From Arthrobacter_M sp030063245 (GTDB lineage: Bacteria; Actinomycetota; Actinomycetes; Actinomycetales; Micrococcaceae), in the NCBI RefSeq assembly GCF_051131705.1, contig NZ_CP180316.1:2852001-2916000 (forward strand): a DNA stretch of 64,000 bases. The letters are read 5' to 3'. Made by a program: the position numbers and the translations under genes. This document shows positions 42,594 through 51,783 of the stretch, piece after piece. The notes beneath the pieces are model-generated. The model saw only the letters and a program-made list of their open reading frames with translations. It had not been told where the DNA came from and did not search any database. Positions within the stretch are counted from its first letter, which is position 1. Each line of letters starts with the position of its first letter.

Positions 42594-42947
42594 TTATTTA
42601 TCGGAGCCCGGCTTGTCTTTGCCTTTGCCGGGGCGCAATCCGTCATAGATGGCCTTGCACTCGGGGCAGACCGGAAATTTTTCCGGGTCACGTCCGGGCG
42701 TCCATACCTTGCCGCAGAGGGCGATCACCGGCTCGCCGGAGAGGGCGGATTCCATGATCTTTTCCTTGCGGACGTAGTGCGCAAAGCGTTCCCGGTCCCC
42801 CGGTTCCACTTCTTCGCGCAGTTCCTCGCGCTCAATGGTGGCGGTGGAACCGCCAGGGCCGGCCGGAGTCCGCATCGGATCAGTTTCGAATGGATCTGGA
42901 GGCATACTCATGCCTTCCATCTTATCCTCTGACTCAGCTGCGGCCAT
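42594..42947 (-). CDS. DUF3039-family protein
   Basis: 117 aa. DRERFAHYVRKEKIMESALS, then PVIALCGKVWTPGRDPEKFP and VCPECKAIYDGL, match DUF3039, with CPxC and the single Cys before it suggesting a zinc site. A start at the ATG of MPPDPFETD, which has GGAAGG 7 nt upstream, is better supported than the ATG at 42947. It lies 62 nt upstream of the helicase on the same strand. Confidence 0.88.
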   Translation of the reverse strand: MAAAESEDKMEGMSMPPDPFETDPMRTPAGPGGSTATIEREELREEVEPGDRERFAHYVRKEKIMESALSGEPVIALCGKVWTPGRDPEKFPVCPECKAIYDGLRPGKGKDKPGSDK

Positions 42948-42994
42948 GCGCTAACTACGACGGCGCCGGCCCGGCCGGGCTTCCCAAGCACCTG

Positions 42995-43130
42995 CCGCCG
43001 TCGTGCTTCGAGCGCCAGCACCGCGGACCGCCAACCAGAGCGGCGGTATCAGCCGCCGTCGTACTTTGAGCGGCAGCACCGCGGTACGCGCCAACCAGAG
43101 CGGCGGATTCAGCCGCCGTCGAACGTTGCG
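42995..43130. repeat. About 62-bp imperfect tandem repeat, two and a bit copies
   Basis: The words CCGCCGTCGTNCTTYGAGCG, CAGCACCGCGG and CCAACCAGAGCGGCGG recur in the same order from about 42995 to 43130. The gap from DUF3039 to nagB (42951-43295, 345 bp) holds no supported gene, and this array is its main content. Confidence 0.75.
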
Positions 43131-43295
43131 TGCGGGTCGACGAACGAGGCGTGCCGTAGTGGACCCGACCGGCAGAGCTGCCCCCACACCCCCAAACGGA
43201 CGGACGCGTCCGCTGCACGCCACGTGCCAAGGGGCATCTGTCCGCAGCTGGTGCCCGGGCGCCCGTCGGGACCCGCGCGATCCAGCGGCCAGGGG

Positions 43296-44078
43296 TCAGA
43301 ATCCCTGCCACTCCGGCTTGTTGTCATAGGTGTGACGGTAAAAGTCCGCAAGCTGCAGCGATGACGCCGCCGCCTCGTCCAACATGACCGTGGCATGCGG
43401 GTGGAACTGCAGCACAGAGGCGGCGCAGATGGCGGCGACCGGCCCCTCGATGAAATCCCGGACGGCCTGCGCCTTGTGGGCCCCGGTGGCCACCAGCAGC
43501 ACATGCCGGGCGTCCATGATGGTGCCCAGCCCCTGGGTGACGACATGATGGGGAACCTGGTCCAGGTGCTCAAAGAACCGCGCATTGTCCTTGCGGGTCT
43601 GTTCCAGCAGCGTTTTGATCCGCGTGCGCGATGCCAGGGACGAGCCGGGCTCGTTGAATCCGATGTGCCCGTCCGTGCCGACGCCAAGAATCTGCAGGTC
43701 CACGCCCCCGGCGGCCTTGATGGCGACCTCGTATGCCTGACACGCTGCCAGGACATCATCGGCGGAGCCGTCCGGGCCATGCACATTCTCCGGCGCGATG
43801 TCCACCCGGTTGGTGAACTCGCGGCGGATCACTTCCCGGTAGGACTCATGATGGCCGGCCGGCAGCCCTACGTACTCGTCCAGCGCAAAGCCCTGCGCCC
43901 GCGCAAAGCTGAGCCCGGTCTCGTCGTGGCGGCGAGCCAACTCGTCGTAGATCGGCAGCGGGGACGAGCCTGTTGCCAGACCCAGCACGGCCTCCGGTTT
44001 GCGGCGAACCAGCGCCTCGATGGCGTCCGCGGCCCGAGCGCCGATTTCCTTACTGCTGGGGAGGATTACTACCTCCAT
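43296..44078 (-). CDS. nagB: Glucosamine-6-phosphate deaminase
   Basis: 260 aa. VLGLATGSSPLPIYDELARR binds the phosphate, FALDEYVGLPAGHHESY has the catalytic Asp, NVHGPDGSADD supports the general base and LGVGTDGHIGFNEPGSSL is the family signature. It turns glucosamine-6-phosphate into fructose-6-phosphate and ammonia. Stands alone here. ATG 44078 has GGAAAGG just upstream. Confidence 0.96.
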   Translation of the reverse strand: MEVVILPSSKEIGARAADAIEALVRRKPEAVLGLATGSSPLPIYDELARRHDETGLSFARAQGFALDEYVGLPAGHHESYREVIRREFTNRVDIAPENVHGPDGSADDVLAACQAYEVAIKAAGGVDLQILGVGTDGHIGFNEPGSSLASRTRIKTLLEQTRKDNARFFEHLDQVPHHVVTQGLGTIMDARHVLLVATGAHKAQAVRDFIEGPVAAICAASVLQFHPHATVMLDEAAASSLQLADFYRHTYDNKPEWQGF

Positions 44079-44184
44079 GGATCCCTACCTTTCCTGGCCG
44101 GGTTTAACTCCGGCCAGCATGTGACGATTCCTACAAAAACGTGCTCTTCTCGAAGATATCCCATGTCCCATGTGCACGCCACCG

Positions 44185-45756
44185 CTAGGCGTCCCTGGAC
44201 ACCGCCAACAGCAGTTCCGGTGCCCGCCGGGTATACAGCCGTCCGCCAACGCGGAGTCCTCCGGCGAACAGCACCCCGCCAAGGACCAGTCCCACGGCCA
44301 GGGCCAGCCAGGCGAAGAGCACTTGCCGGGTCCCCTGGGCAACCATGACCAGGACCAGCTCAGGCAGAACCAGCACACCGAAACCGGCAAACCCGGCCAG
44401 CTGCATTAGCCCTGCGGCAAATCCGTTTCCGGGGCGGGACTTGAACGGGCTGTCGCCGGGGGCCGGCGCGTTGAATGTGAACCGGGCGGAGAATACGCTG
44501 ACCAGCCCCAGCCCGCTGAGCAGGGTTCCGATCATCAGGCCTAGGGAACCGGGCAGGAACGCCCAGGTTCCATGGACCGCTGCGCCGACCAGCGCGTAGA
44601 GCAGTCCCAGCGGCAGCGCCAACACCGCACAGGCCAAGGCCCGCCCGGCGCGGTCGGCCGTACCGCTGACACCGGTGGCAACGTGCAGCGCAAAGGCCGT
44701 GTTGTCGTAGGAAATGTCCGCCGAAATCGACCAGACCAGCAGGCCGACGGCGATGGCTGCGGCGAAGTCCAGCACCGCGTAGTTGCCGCTTCCGGCCCCG
44801 CTGATCATAAAGACCAACGGCAGGACCGGTGCAATGATCAACCCCATGGAATAGCGCGGATCCCTGAACCAGTAAGTCAGCGACCGTGCCGCCACCGCTC
44901 CGGTCGGTGTGCCGGGGAAGAGCTTGAAGAAACCGAGCCGACCGCCTCCGCGACTCACCCCACTGCTGTGGGCCGGGGTGACCAACGCCTTGGCCAGCGA
45001 GATCTTCCACAGCCAGGTCAGGACCGCCAGCGTTCCCACGGCCATGAGGAATTTAAGCCCGGCCTCGCCGTAGGCGCCGGCGGCCAGGTCCGCAGGGACG
45101 GACCAGGCCGCACCGAGCGGCGTCCATGAAACGGTCCGCGCCAACGCCGGAAGATACTCAGCCAAGTTGGTCAATCCCTGGGACAGGCTGGTGATGATGG
45201 GGCCCAACAGCACCAGCGGAACAATCAGCACCACACCGCTCAGGTCCTTGAACCGCCGGGACGAGGCCAGATTGGCGCTGGCAGAGGTCATCGCCCGGGA
45301 GGCCACGATGCAGGTGAGGACCGCCAGCACGGCGCAGACCAGCGCCGCCGGCATCGCCGCTGGGTGTTTCCACCACGTACCGATCGTGCCCAGCGCCGCG
45401 AGCAAAGTAACGGCTCCGGGGACCCCCAGGAAACCGGACAGGGCCAGACCGGTCAACAGCTCCCGCATTGGAACCGCGAAGGTGACAAACCTCGCCGGGT
45501 CAAGCGTCATGTCCACGCCCGCCGCCAGGACGGGAATCACCAGCCAGCCGACGAGAACGGCCGCCCCGGCCAGGACGACCACGGTTTTGGCCACCTCAAG
45601 CTCCACGGCGCTGAGGGCGGCGAGACCCACGATGGCGAGCACGAGGATGCCCAGACCATAGAGACCACCAACCACAATGCCCACCAGCTGCATCGGAGAG
45701 CGGCGCAGCGAATTACGCAGCAGTAACAGCTTGAGCCTCAGGAGGTGCGCAACCAT
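44185..45756 (-). CDS. ABC-2 type transporter permease
   Basis: 523 aa, about 12 hydrophobic segments in two similar halves. It starts MVAHLLRLKLLLLRNSLRRS and lacks motifs that tell the substrate. It overlaps the ATPase gene upstream by 19 nt, so the two form one exporter. Layout as in actinobacterial ABC exporters of unknown substrate. Confidence 0.88.
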   Translation of the reverse strand: MVAHLLRLKLLLLRNSLRRSPMQLVGIVVGGLYGLGILVLAIVGLAALSAVELEVAKTVVVLAGAAVLVGWLVIPVLAAGVDMTLDPARFVTFAVPMRELLTGLALSGFLGVPGAVTLLAALGTIGTWWKHPAAMPAALVCAVLAVLTCIVASRAMTSASANLASSRRFKDLSGVVLIVPLVLLGPIITSLSQGLTNLAEYLPALARTVSWTPLGAAWSVPADLAAGAYGEAGLKFLMAVGTLAVLTWLWKISLAKALVTPAHSSGVSRGGGRLGFFKLFPGTPTGAVAARSLTYWFRDPRYSMGLIIAPVLPLVFMISGAGSGNYAVLDFAAAIAVGLLVWSISADISYDNTAFALHVATGVSGTADRAGRALACAVLALPLGLLYALVGAAVHGTWAFLPGSLGLMIGTLLSGLGLVSVFSARFTFNAPAPGDSPFKSRPGNGFAAGLMQLAGFAGFGVLVLPELVLVMVAQGTRQVLFAWLALAVGLVLGGVLFAGGLRVGGRLYTRRAPELLLAVSRDA

Positions 45757-46568
45757 GTCAGCCCCTCGGTCTGGTTGCGTCCGCCCACCAGTTCAACAAA
45801 CTTATCTTCCAGGCTCATGGCACCGCGGACGTCATCCACCGTCCCCGCCGCCAGCACGTTTCCGCCGGCGATCACCGCAACGTGGTCGCACATGCGCTGC
45901 ACCAGATCCATGACGTGGCTGGAAACAATGACGGTACCACCGGAACTGACATAGCCCTGCAGAATGTCACGGATGTTCGCCGCCGAAATCGGGTCGACCG
46001 ATTCGAACGGCTCATCAAGGACCAACAGCCGCGGAGCGTGGATCAGCGCGGAGGCGAGCGCGATCTTCTTGGTCATACCCGCGGAGTAATCAACCACCAG
46101 AGTGCCGGCGTCCTTGGCCAGATCGAGCACCGCCAGCAGGTCTTTCACGCGTTCCGCCACGGTCTCCCGGTCCATCCCGCGCAGCAGCCCCGCATAGGTC
46201 ACCAGCTGCTCACCGGACAACCTGTCAAAGAGCCGGACGCCGTCGGGCAGTATTCCCATCAGCTTCTTGGCTTGCAGCTGGTGGTCCCAGACGTTGACCC
46301 CGTGCACCCAAACGCTGCCGTAATCCGGGCGGAGCAGTCCGGTGGCCATGGACAGCGACGTGGTTTTACCGGCGCCGTTGGGTCCAACGAGTCCGTAAAA
46401 CGAGCCGGACGGTACGTCCAGGTCGATGCCGTTGACGGCGATTTTCCCGCCGAACCGCTTGGCCAGTCCCCTGATGACGAGTGCCGGCGGGGCGTCGATC
46501 CCGCCCGTAGCGGCCGGCAGGGGGGCAGGACGCGGCGGGGAAGCGGAATTTTTCGGGGCGTCGGTCAT
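45738..46568 (-). CDS. ABC transporter ATP-binding protein
   Basis: 276 aa. Walker A LVGPNGAGKTTSLSMATGLL (residues about 58-77), a signature in which VDYSAGMTKKIALASALIHA replaces the usual LSGGQ (YSAGM), and Walker B LLVLDEPFESVDPISAANIR. Switch His in VIVSSHVMDLV. It pairs with the permease gene that overlaps its 3' end. The N-terminal 25 residues (PPRPAPLPAATGG) are disordered. Confidence 0.93.
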   Translation of the reverse strand: MTDAPKNSASPPRPAPLPAATGGIDAPPALVIRGLAKRFGGKIAVNGIDLDVPSGSFYGLVGPNGAGKTTSLSMATGLLRPDYGSVWVHGVNVWDHQLQAKKLMGILPDGVRLFDRLSGEQLVTYAGLLRGMDRETVAERVKDLLAVLDLAKDAGTLVVDYSAGMTKKIALASALIHAPRLLVLDEPFESVDPISAANIRDILQGYVSSGGTVIVSSHVMDLVQRMCDHVAVIAGGNVLAAGTVDDVRGAMSLEDKFVELVGGRNQTEGLTWLRTS

Positions 46569-46646
46569 ACCGCCACGCTAGCAGCCGGCCCGGCAGGGGC
46601 AAGACATCAAAAAGGATGATTTCATCCCGGCCCCGCTCCGCTGCCG

Positions 46647-47753
46647 CTAGTATTTCCCCCTGGTGGCGGCCGCCCTTTCGTACTGCGGAGCCCACGGCAG
46701 ATCCGCACCCAAATCATGGGCCGCGCGCTGCCACCAGTGCGGATCCCGCAGCGCCGCGCGCGCCAGAAAGATGCCGTCCGCCTGGCCGGTGGCCAGCAGG
46801 TGCTCCGCCTGGTCCGCAGTCGAAATGAGGCCGACGGCGCCGACGCTCAGGTCCGTTTCGCGGCGGATCTGCTCGGCGAAGGCCGTCTGGTATCCGGGGC
46901 CCACCGGGATCTTCGCCCCGGGAACGGCTCCGCCGCTGGAAACATCGATCAGGTCCACCCCATGATCCGCAGCGCGGCGGGCCAGCCGGACCGAGCTGTC
47001 CGCATCCAGACCGCCGGATGTCCAGTCCGTAGCGGAGATCCGCAGCAGCAACGGCATGCCGTCCGGAATGCGGGCGCGCACGGCGTCAATGACGTCCAGC
47101 GTCAGCCTGCTGCGGCTTTCCTCGTCTCCGCCCCACGCATCCGTGCGGGTATTGACCAGCGGACTGAGGAACTGGTGCAGCAGATAGCCGTGCGCCGCGT
47201 GGATCTCCACGGTATCGAAGCCGGCCAGCACGGCCCGGTCGGCGGCAGCGGCAAAGTCATCGATGACGGCATTAATTTCCCCTTCGGTCATGGCCCGCGG
47301 CGCGGCATAACCGTCAAAGGACTCATCCGTGGCGCCTACGGCTTGCCAGCCATGGTCCGTTGCCGGCACGCTCCCGGTGCGTCCGGAGAATGGCCAGTAT
47401 GTGGAGGCCTTCCGTCCGGCATGCGCCAGCTGCACACCGATTTTGGTCTGTACCGAGCCGGTGGAGTGCACAAACTCCGTGATCCGGTGCCATGCCCGGG
47501 CCTGCTCATCGTTGTAGATGCCGGCATCCCGCGGACTGATCCGCCCCTCAGCGTTAACGGCGCTGGCCTCGGTGAGGATCAGTGCCGCTCCCCCGGCGGC
47601 GAACTGCCCCAGATGCATCAGGTGCCAGTCCGTGGGAACCCCGGGGGCTGCCTCCGGATCGGCGGAATACTGGCACATCGGCGAAACCCAACCGCGGTGC
47701 GAGAGGTCCATGGAGCGCAGCGTCATCGGCGTGAAGAGTTTTGAGTTGGTCAC
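46647..47753 (-). CDS. Old Yellow Enzyme family NADH:flavin oxidoreductase (YqjM-like)
   Basis: 368 aa from GTG 47753 (VTNSKLFTPMTLRSMDLSHR); the open frame upstream to 48026 is non-coding in style and runs over the neighbour promoter. Conserved parts: SPMCQYSADPEAAPG with the YqjM-type Cys, GVQLAHAGRKASTY, FDTVEIHAAHGYLLHQFLSP (the HxxH/Y substrate pair), LLRISATDWTSGG and ADGIFLARAALRDPHW. FMN-dependent reduction of activated C=C bonds, mostly in xenobiotic stress. Divergent from the DinB-type gene. Confidence 0.94.
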   Translation of the reverse strand: MTNSKLFTPMTLRSMDLSHRGWVSPMCQYSADPEAAPGVPTDWHLMHLGQFAAGGAALILTEASAVNAEGRISPRDAGIYNDEQARAWHRITEFVHSTGSVQTKIGVQLAHAGRKASTYWPFSGRTGSVPATDHGWQAVGATDESFDGYAAPRAMTEGEINAVIDDFAAAADRAVLAGFDTVEIHAAHGYLLHQFLSPLVNTRTDAWGGDEESRSRLTLDVIDAVRARIPDGMPLLLRISATDWTSGGLDADSSVRLARRAADHGVDLIDVSSGGAVPGAKIPVGPGYQTAFAEQIRRETDLSVGAVGLISTADQAEHLLATGQADGIFLARAALRDPHWWQRAAHDLGADLPWAPQYERAAATRGKY

Positions 47754-47904
47754 ACCGAGGGTAACGCCCCTGCGGCGCCGGACATTCCGCCCGCACATCG
47801 CAACACGGAAGGCTTCGTCCCGCCCCGCATCTGAGGTGCTGACCATGGGTGTGTTTTGCCGGAAACGCCCCCAGGCCGACGCGGGCATGCCGATCGATGT
47901 GCTG

Positions 47905-47916
47905 CATGAGCTCATG
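47905..47916. promoter_or_regulatory. 12-bp palindrome in divergent promoter region
   Basis: CATGAGCTCATG is a perfect palindrome in the roughly 215-bp gap between the Old Yellow Enzyme gene and the DinB-type gene, 13 bp upstream of the -35 box at 47929. Possible operator for a shared regulator; inference only. Confidence 0.4.
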
Positions 47917-47928
47917 GATGACGAAAGC

Positions 47929-47956
47929 TCGACATCTAAGAACTTCATACCATAAT
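47929..47956 (+). promoter_or_regulatory. Candidate promoter
   Basis: -35 TCGACA (47929-47934), 16-bp spacer, -10 CATAAT (47951-47956). It would start transcription about 8 nt before the ATG at 47971, a short leader usual in actinobacteria. Confidence 0.45.
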
Positions 47957-47970
47957 TGGAGATGGAAGCC

Positions 47971-48597
47971 ATGGACGACACGCAGTGGGCGGCGCTCGAG
48001 TCAGAGCGGTTCAGCCTGGCAGACATGCTCGAGGGCCTGAGCCCGGATCAGTGGGAGCAGCCGTCGCTGTGCGCGCGATGGCGCGTCCGGGATGTTGCGG
48101 CGCACGTAGCCATGACGCCGACCGCGCCGACGGTTCCGGTCCTGGCCGCGGCGTTGGTTCGTGCGGGCGGCAACTTGTGGATGGCCGGCGCGCGGATTGC
48201 GATTGATCATGCGCGGCGCCCAACCGGGACCATCGTTGAGGAGTTGCGTCGGGACGCGGCGGCTCGCGCGATGCCGGCGATTACCAATGAGGACAACCTC
48301 CTCATGGACGCACTGGTGCACGGCCAGGATATCGCCGTCCCGCTGGGAATTCGGCGGCCCATGCCACTTGACGCGACGCATGCGGGCTTCGAGCGGGTGT
48401 GGGCAATGGGTTGGCCATTCCACGCGCGCCGTAAAATGCAGGGGATTCGTCTGACGGCCACCGACACCGACCTCTCGGTCGGCGAAGGCCCCTTCATCGA
48501 GGGTTCCCTCGGTGATCTACTCCTGCTCATCACGGGCCGAACCACAGCAGCCCTGCCCCGGCTCCGGGGACCCGGGGTCGGCCCGGTACCGGCTTGA
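47971..48597 (+). CDS. DinB/mycothiol-dependent maleylpyruvate-isomerase-like protein
   Basis: 208 aa. TQWAALESERFSLADMLEGL, WEQPSLCARWRVRDVAAHVA and later DNLLMDALVHGQDIAVPLGI match the TIGR03083-type DinB_2 fold, with His in VAAHVAMT and ALVHGQDIA as likely metal ligands. These proteins transfer or use mycothiol in detoxification or isomerisation. ATG 47971 is chosen because GGAG lies 10 nt upstream; ATG 47962 is possible. Confidence 0.85.
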   Translation: MDDTQWAALESERFSLADMLEGLSPDQWEQPSLCARWRVRDVAAHVAMTPTAPTVPVLAAALVRAGGNLWMAGARIAIDHARRPTGTIVEELRRDAAARAMPAITNEDNLLMDALVHGQDIAVPLGIRRPMPLDATHAGFERVWAMGWPFHARRKMQGIRLTATDTDLSVGEGPFIEGSLGDLLLLITGRTTAALPRLRGPGVGPVPA

Positions 48598-48657
48598 GCC
48601 GAACCAGTGCGACCAGCAAAGGATACTAACAGCAGCGGAGCGCCGAGAACGTCCCCA

Positions 48658-48760
48658 GTCTACGGACGGGCGAGTCCGTCAAATACCGTCATAAACTCCT
48701 GCTGCGAGCGCACACCGAATTCCAGCGGGGTGCGGCCGGTTCCGCCAGTCTTAAAAGATC
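48658..48760 (-). pseudogene. Short protein-like fragment, origin unknown
   Basis: On the minus strand, GGTGRTPLEFGVRSQQEFMT and then VFDGLARP end at TAG (about 48658). The composition is protein-like, but no start or ribosome site is found and it is about 30 residues long. It could be the end of a lost gene. Low confidence. Confidence 0.25.
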
Positions 48761-48768
48761 GCGTGGGC

Positions 48769-49773
48769 CTAAAAGAGCGCGCGGGCCAGCGTCTGCCGGG
48801 CCTTCGCCACGCGCGGATCGCCCACGCCGACGACGTCGAACAGTTCCAGCAGGCGGACCCGTGCAGTTTCACGCTCGGGACCGAAATGGCCGGCAATGAA
48901 GGAAAGGATCCGGCCGAAGCCCTCCTCCACGTGGCCGCCGACAATGTCCAGATCCGCTACGGCCAGCTGAACTTCCGTATCATCCTTGTCCTCCGCCGCC
49001 TGGCGGCGCAGGACGTCGGCGCGATCGGTATCGATCACGGCGGTGCGCTGCATAAGCTGCACCTGCGCCAGACCGATCTTGGCGTCGGCGTCGGCAGGTT
49101 GTTCCGCCAGGGCCTGGCGGTACGCCGTCCCGGCCGCGTCGTAGTCCCCGGCCTCGATGGCGTCGTAGGCGGCCTGGTGCAGCGGCGGCAGCGCCGCGGC
49201 AGGGACCTCCCCCTCGGCGCCTGCCTCCGCGTCCTGCCCTAGGCTGCCGTTAACGCCATTGGCGGCGGCCACCTTCAGCAGCTCGTCGAGCAGGCGCCCG
49301 ACCTGTTCCTGTGGCATCTCGCCCTCGAAAAGGGGTACCGGCTGGCCGTTGATCAGCGCCACCACCGTAGGGATCGCCTGGGCGCCGAAGGCCTGGGCAA
49401 TCTGCGGGCTTGCTTCGGCGTCGACCCGGGCCAGCAGCAGCCGGCCGGCATAACCGGTCACCAGCCGCTCCAACATGAGGTTCAAACTGCTCCACTGCCC
49501 CGACCAGGCAGCGCCCAACGACACCACAACGGGCACCTGAGCGGAGACCTGAACGAGCTCCTGGAAGCTCTGCTCGGTGACATCGACCGCGTAGGCGCTG
49601 GCGGGGGCACCGCCCTCGGCCGGTTGGTCCTCCGGCCCGGCGTCGGTACCCGGCGGGGCCGGAACGGGCGCCGCTGGACGCGGATTCTTCAGCGCGGACA
49701 GGTCCACCGCGCCGCGGAGGTTGATGCCCGAGGCGAAAGCGGGATTGACAGGAAGGGAACCTGGTTGACTCAT
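48769..49773 (-). CDS. Thioredoxin-like co-chaperone (YbbN/CnoX type) without active-site Cys
   Basis: 334 aa. Residues about 65-170 form a thioredoxin fold, but the active site reads GAAWSGQWSSLN where WCGPC is expected, so it cannot do redox chemistry. The cis-Pro loop is present (GAQAIPTVVALING). The C-terminal half is a tetratricopeptide helical array (YDAIEAGDYDAAGTAYRQAL ... DADAKIGLAQVQL ... VEEGFGRILSFIA). This is the architecture of YbbN/CnoX, which binds clients for GroEL/DnaK. ATG 49773. Confidence 0.9.
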   Translation of the reverse strand: MSQPGSLPVNPAFASGINLRGAVDLSALKNPRPAAPVPAPPGTDAGPEDQPAEGGAPASAYAVDVTEQSFQELVQVSAQVPVVVSLGAAWSGQWSSLNLMLERLVTGYAGRLLLARVDAEASPQIAQAFGAQAIPTVVALINGQPVPLFEGEMPQEQVGRLLDELLKVAAANGVNGSLGQDAEAGAEGEVPAAALPPLHQAAYDAIEAGDYDAAGTAYRQALAEQPADADAKIGLAQVQLMQRTAVIDTDRADVLRRQAAEDKDDTEVQLAVADLDIVGGHVEEGFGRILSFIAGHFGPERETARVRLLELFDVVGVGDPRVAKARQTLARALF

Positions 49774-49896
49774 GGTTTTACTCTATCTGTGGCAGTACTG
49801 CGGGCGTTACCAGTGGACCTCCGGACCGCGGTCGGGACCGGGCCCCGGACCGCGCCCCGGACCGAATGGCCAGCCCGCGGACCAGCCAGCGAAGAC

Positions 49897-51783
49897 CTAC
49901 TTGAAGCTGGCACCGATCAGGCCGCGGGTAGCCGACAGCAGGATCATATTACCCGTGGAACCGGCCGGCGGGACATAGAGGACCACGGGTTCGCCGAAGT
50001 TGAGCACAAACCCCTTGGTCGTTTCCGTGCTACCAGCGAAGACCGCCGCGTCCGCTCCCACGGTCAGCTTGGCCTCGGCCTGGGACGTTGCGTCGACGTT
50101 AAAGTGGACGTCGGCAATCACCAGAGCGCCGCCGTCGGCCGTCCGCAGAACGCGGCCGGTACCCGGCACCGGAGTGTGCGAGAAAGCGTACGTCGCGTCC
50201 GGCCCCTTCGCGGCAATGTCGGCTTTGTAGGAATCCACGTCCGGTATATAGACGGGATCGGTGATCTTGTCCTTCCACTGGCTGTCCGACTTGGTCAACC
50301 GGTCGCTCAGTGCGGCCAGCGCCGCATCCGGGGACATTTGGAGCGCGGTCTTGTCGTCCATAGCCAAGGTGCCGGCGCCCTTCTTGTCGACGCCGGGGAA
50401 GGTCTGCCCGGGCAGCAGCGGTGTCGCCTGATCCAGCCGGTAGGGGTCCCGCGGCGTGTTCTGCACCAATGTCAGCAGCTGAGGGACCGGATTGTCCCCG
50501 CCCTGGGTGACCGCCATGACGGTGCGCGGCCAGGACCGGCTGGTGCTGACCACCTTGGTCAGCAGCTTCGAACTTGCCACCGGCGTGACGGCCGGGTAGT
50601 CGGCGACCTGCGAGCGGATCCTGTAGTTCGCGCCGCGCAGTTCCAGAGCCGAACCGGATACCCGGTCCTGCAGCTTTCCGGCGTCCTTCGCCGCGTCTCC
50701 GCCGGCCACCGTATTGGCGACGGCGTCAAGAATACGGCTGAATTGCCCGTCCAGCAGCACGGGAACCTCGGCCGGAGCTGATGCGTCGGCCATTGCGGTG
50801 CCGGTGCCCGACGACGACGGCGACGGCGAACCGCTCGTCGCAGCGCTTGGGGAGGCGGAGCCGGTGTCGGACGACGGCGGCGTGGTCGCGGCGCTGGCGG
50901 CCGGAACCACCGTGCCGGTCAACAGCAGTGCCACCACAGCGGCCGTGAGTGGAGCCCGCCCCGCAAAAAGAGATTTCCCGGACTCACCCTTGGATTTGTC
51001 CGCCGGCCTGTCAACGGGCTTTTCGTCCGGCTGGCCAGCGGGCTTGTCCGCGGATTTTTCGGCCGGAGCGACTGCCGGCCCATCAACAGGGCCGCCGGCC
51101 CGCGCATCAGTGGACCTGCTTACGGACCTACTGGCGGTCTTCCCCGACCGTGTCCCGGTGGCTGGCGTCCCCACCTGGCTGCGCCGGCCCCTTTTGGGCC
51201 GGAACAACAGCATCAGCACGCCAGCGACCAGGATCAACGCCCCGATCACCATCAGCGGGACCGCCCACGGCGTGTCGGTGTCGTTGGGTGCGGTCAGCGA
51301 AATATCCGTTGGAGCGGCGGCGGTGCCGTCGGAGGCGATCAGCAGCGACCAGTTGCCATCGGCCGGCGGTGTCCACTGATACCTCAGCTCGCCGCTGGCG
51401 GTTTCCTGCTGGGTCCACAGATCGGATCCGGTGGGGTTGGGAACGGTGGCCTCGCCCTCGGTGCTCGTTGTCGTGAGAGTCTTGTAATCGGAGTCGACCC
51501 CCGTTACGCTCAGGTGCGCGGCCTTGCCAACCCAGGCGTCAACGTCGTCGGAACGGCCCGCAACCAGCACAATAGGACCGGCGGACTTCACGTGGAGGGT
51601 GACGGGGGTGCCGTGCAGGGTCCGGACGCCGGAATCAACAACGGTCACCGGAGCGCTTTTCGCGCCCTGGGCCACAGATGCGGTGACGGTATCCGGCGGG
51701 AGCCAGAGAGTCCGCTGCCCGATCCCGAGCCCCAGGAGCAACAGGCCCAGAATGGCCAGGGCAATTGCTGTCTTAGAACGCAC
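49897..51783 (-). CDS. Large membrane-anchored protein with two extracytoplasmic domains
   Basis: 628 aa. TM helix at residues about 5-25, then an ectodomain (about 30-170) with a beta-rich pattern, a second helix (about 175-197), and a basic, Pro/Ala/Lys-rich cytoplasmic linker (DKPAGQPDEKPVDRPADKSK). A third helix follows (LTAAVVALLLTGTVVPAASA), then a Ser/Pro/Thr segment and a roughly 290-residue second ectodomain (VPVLLDGQFSRILDAVANTV ... KGFVLNFGEPVVLYVPPAGS). The second half resembles actinobacterial envelope proteins described only as domains of unknown function. Its neighbour AI-2E permease is divergent. No function assigned. Confidence 0.8.
   Translation of the reverse strand: MRSKTAIALAILGLLLLGLGIGQRTLWLPPDTVTASVAQGAKSAPVTVVDSGVRTLHGTPVTLHVKSAGPIVLVAGRSDDVDAWVGKAAHLSVTGVDSDYKTLTTTSTEGEATVPNPTGSDLWTQQETASGELRYQWTPPADGNWSLLIASDGTAAAPTDISLTAPNDTDTPWAVPLMVIGALILVAGVLMLLFRPKRGRRSQVGTPATGTRSGKTASRSVSRSTDARAGGPVDGPAVAPAEKSADKPAGQPDEKPVDRPADKSKGESGKSLFAGRAPLTAAVVALLLTGTVVPAASAATTPPSSDTGSASPSAATSGSPSPSSSGTGTAMADASAPAEVPVLLDGQFSRILDAVANTVAGGDAAKDAGKLQDRVSGSALELRGANYRIRSQVADYPAVTPVASSKLLTKVVSTSRSWPRTVMAVTQGGDNPVPQLLTLVQNTPRDPYRLDQATPLLPGQTFPGVDKKGAGTLAMDDKTALQMSPDAALAALSDRLTKSDSQWKDKITDPVYIPDVDSYKADIAAKGPDATYAFSHTPVPGTGRVLRTADGGALVIADVHFNVDATSQAEAKLTVGADAAVFAGSTETTKGFVLNFGEPVVLYVPPAGSTGNMILLSATRGLIGASFK

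Noticed and set aside
46647..48026. Long N-terminal extension of the Old Yellow Enzyme frame
   Set aside because: The extension is Ser/Met/Arg-rich with no homology pattern. The family N-terminus begins at GTG 47753, and the extension would run over the divergent promoter.
49774..49896. Pro/Gly-rich plus-strand peptide (GPGPGPRPGPNGQ)
   Set aside because: It lies in the promoter region of the thioredoxin-like gene and reads from CCCCGGACCG repeats. No ribosome site or family supports it.
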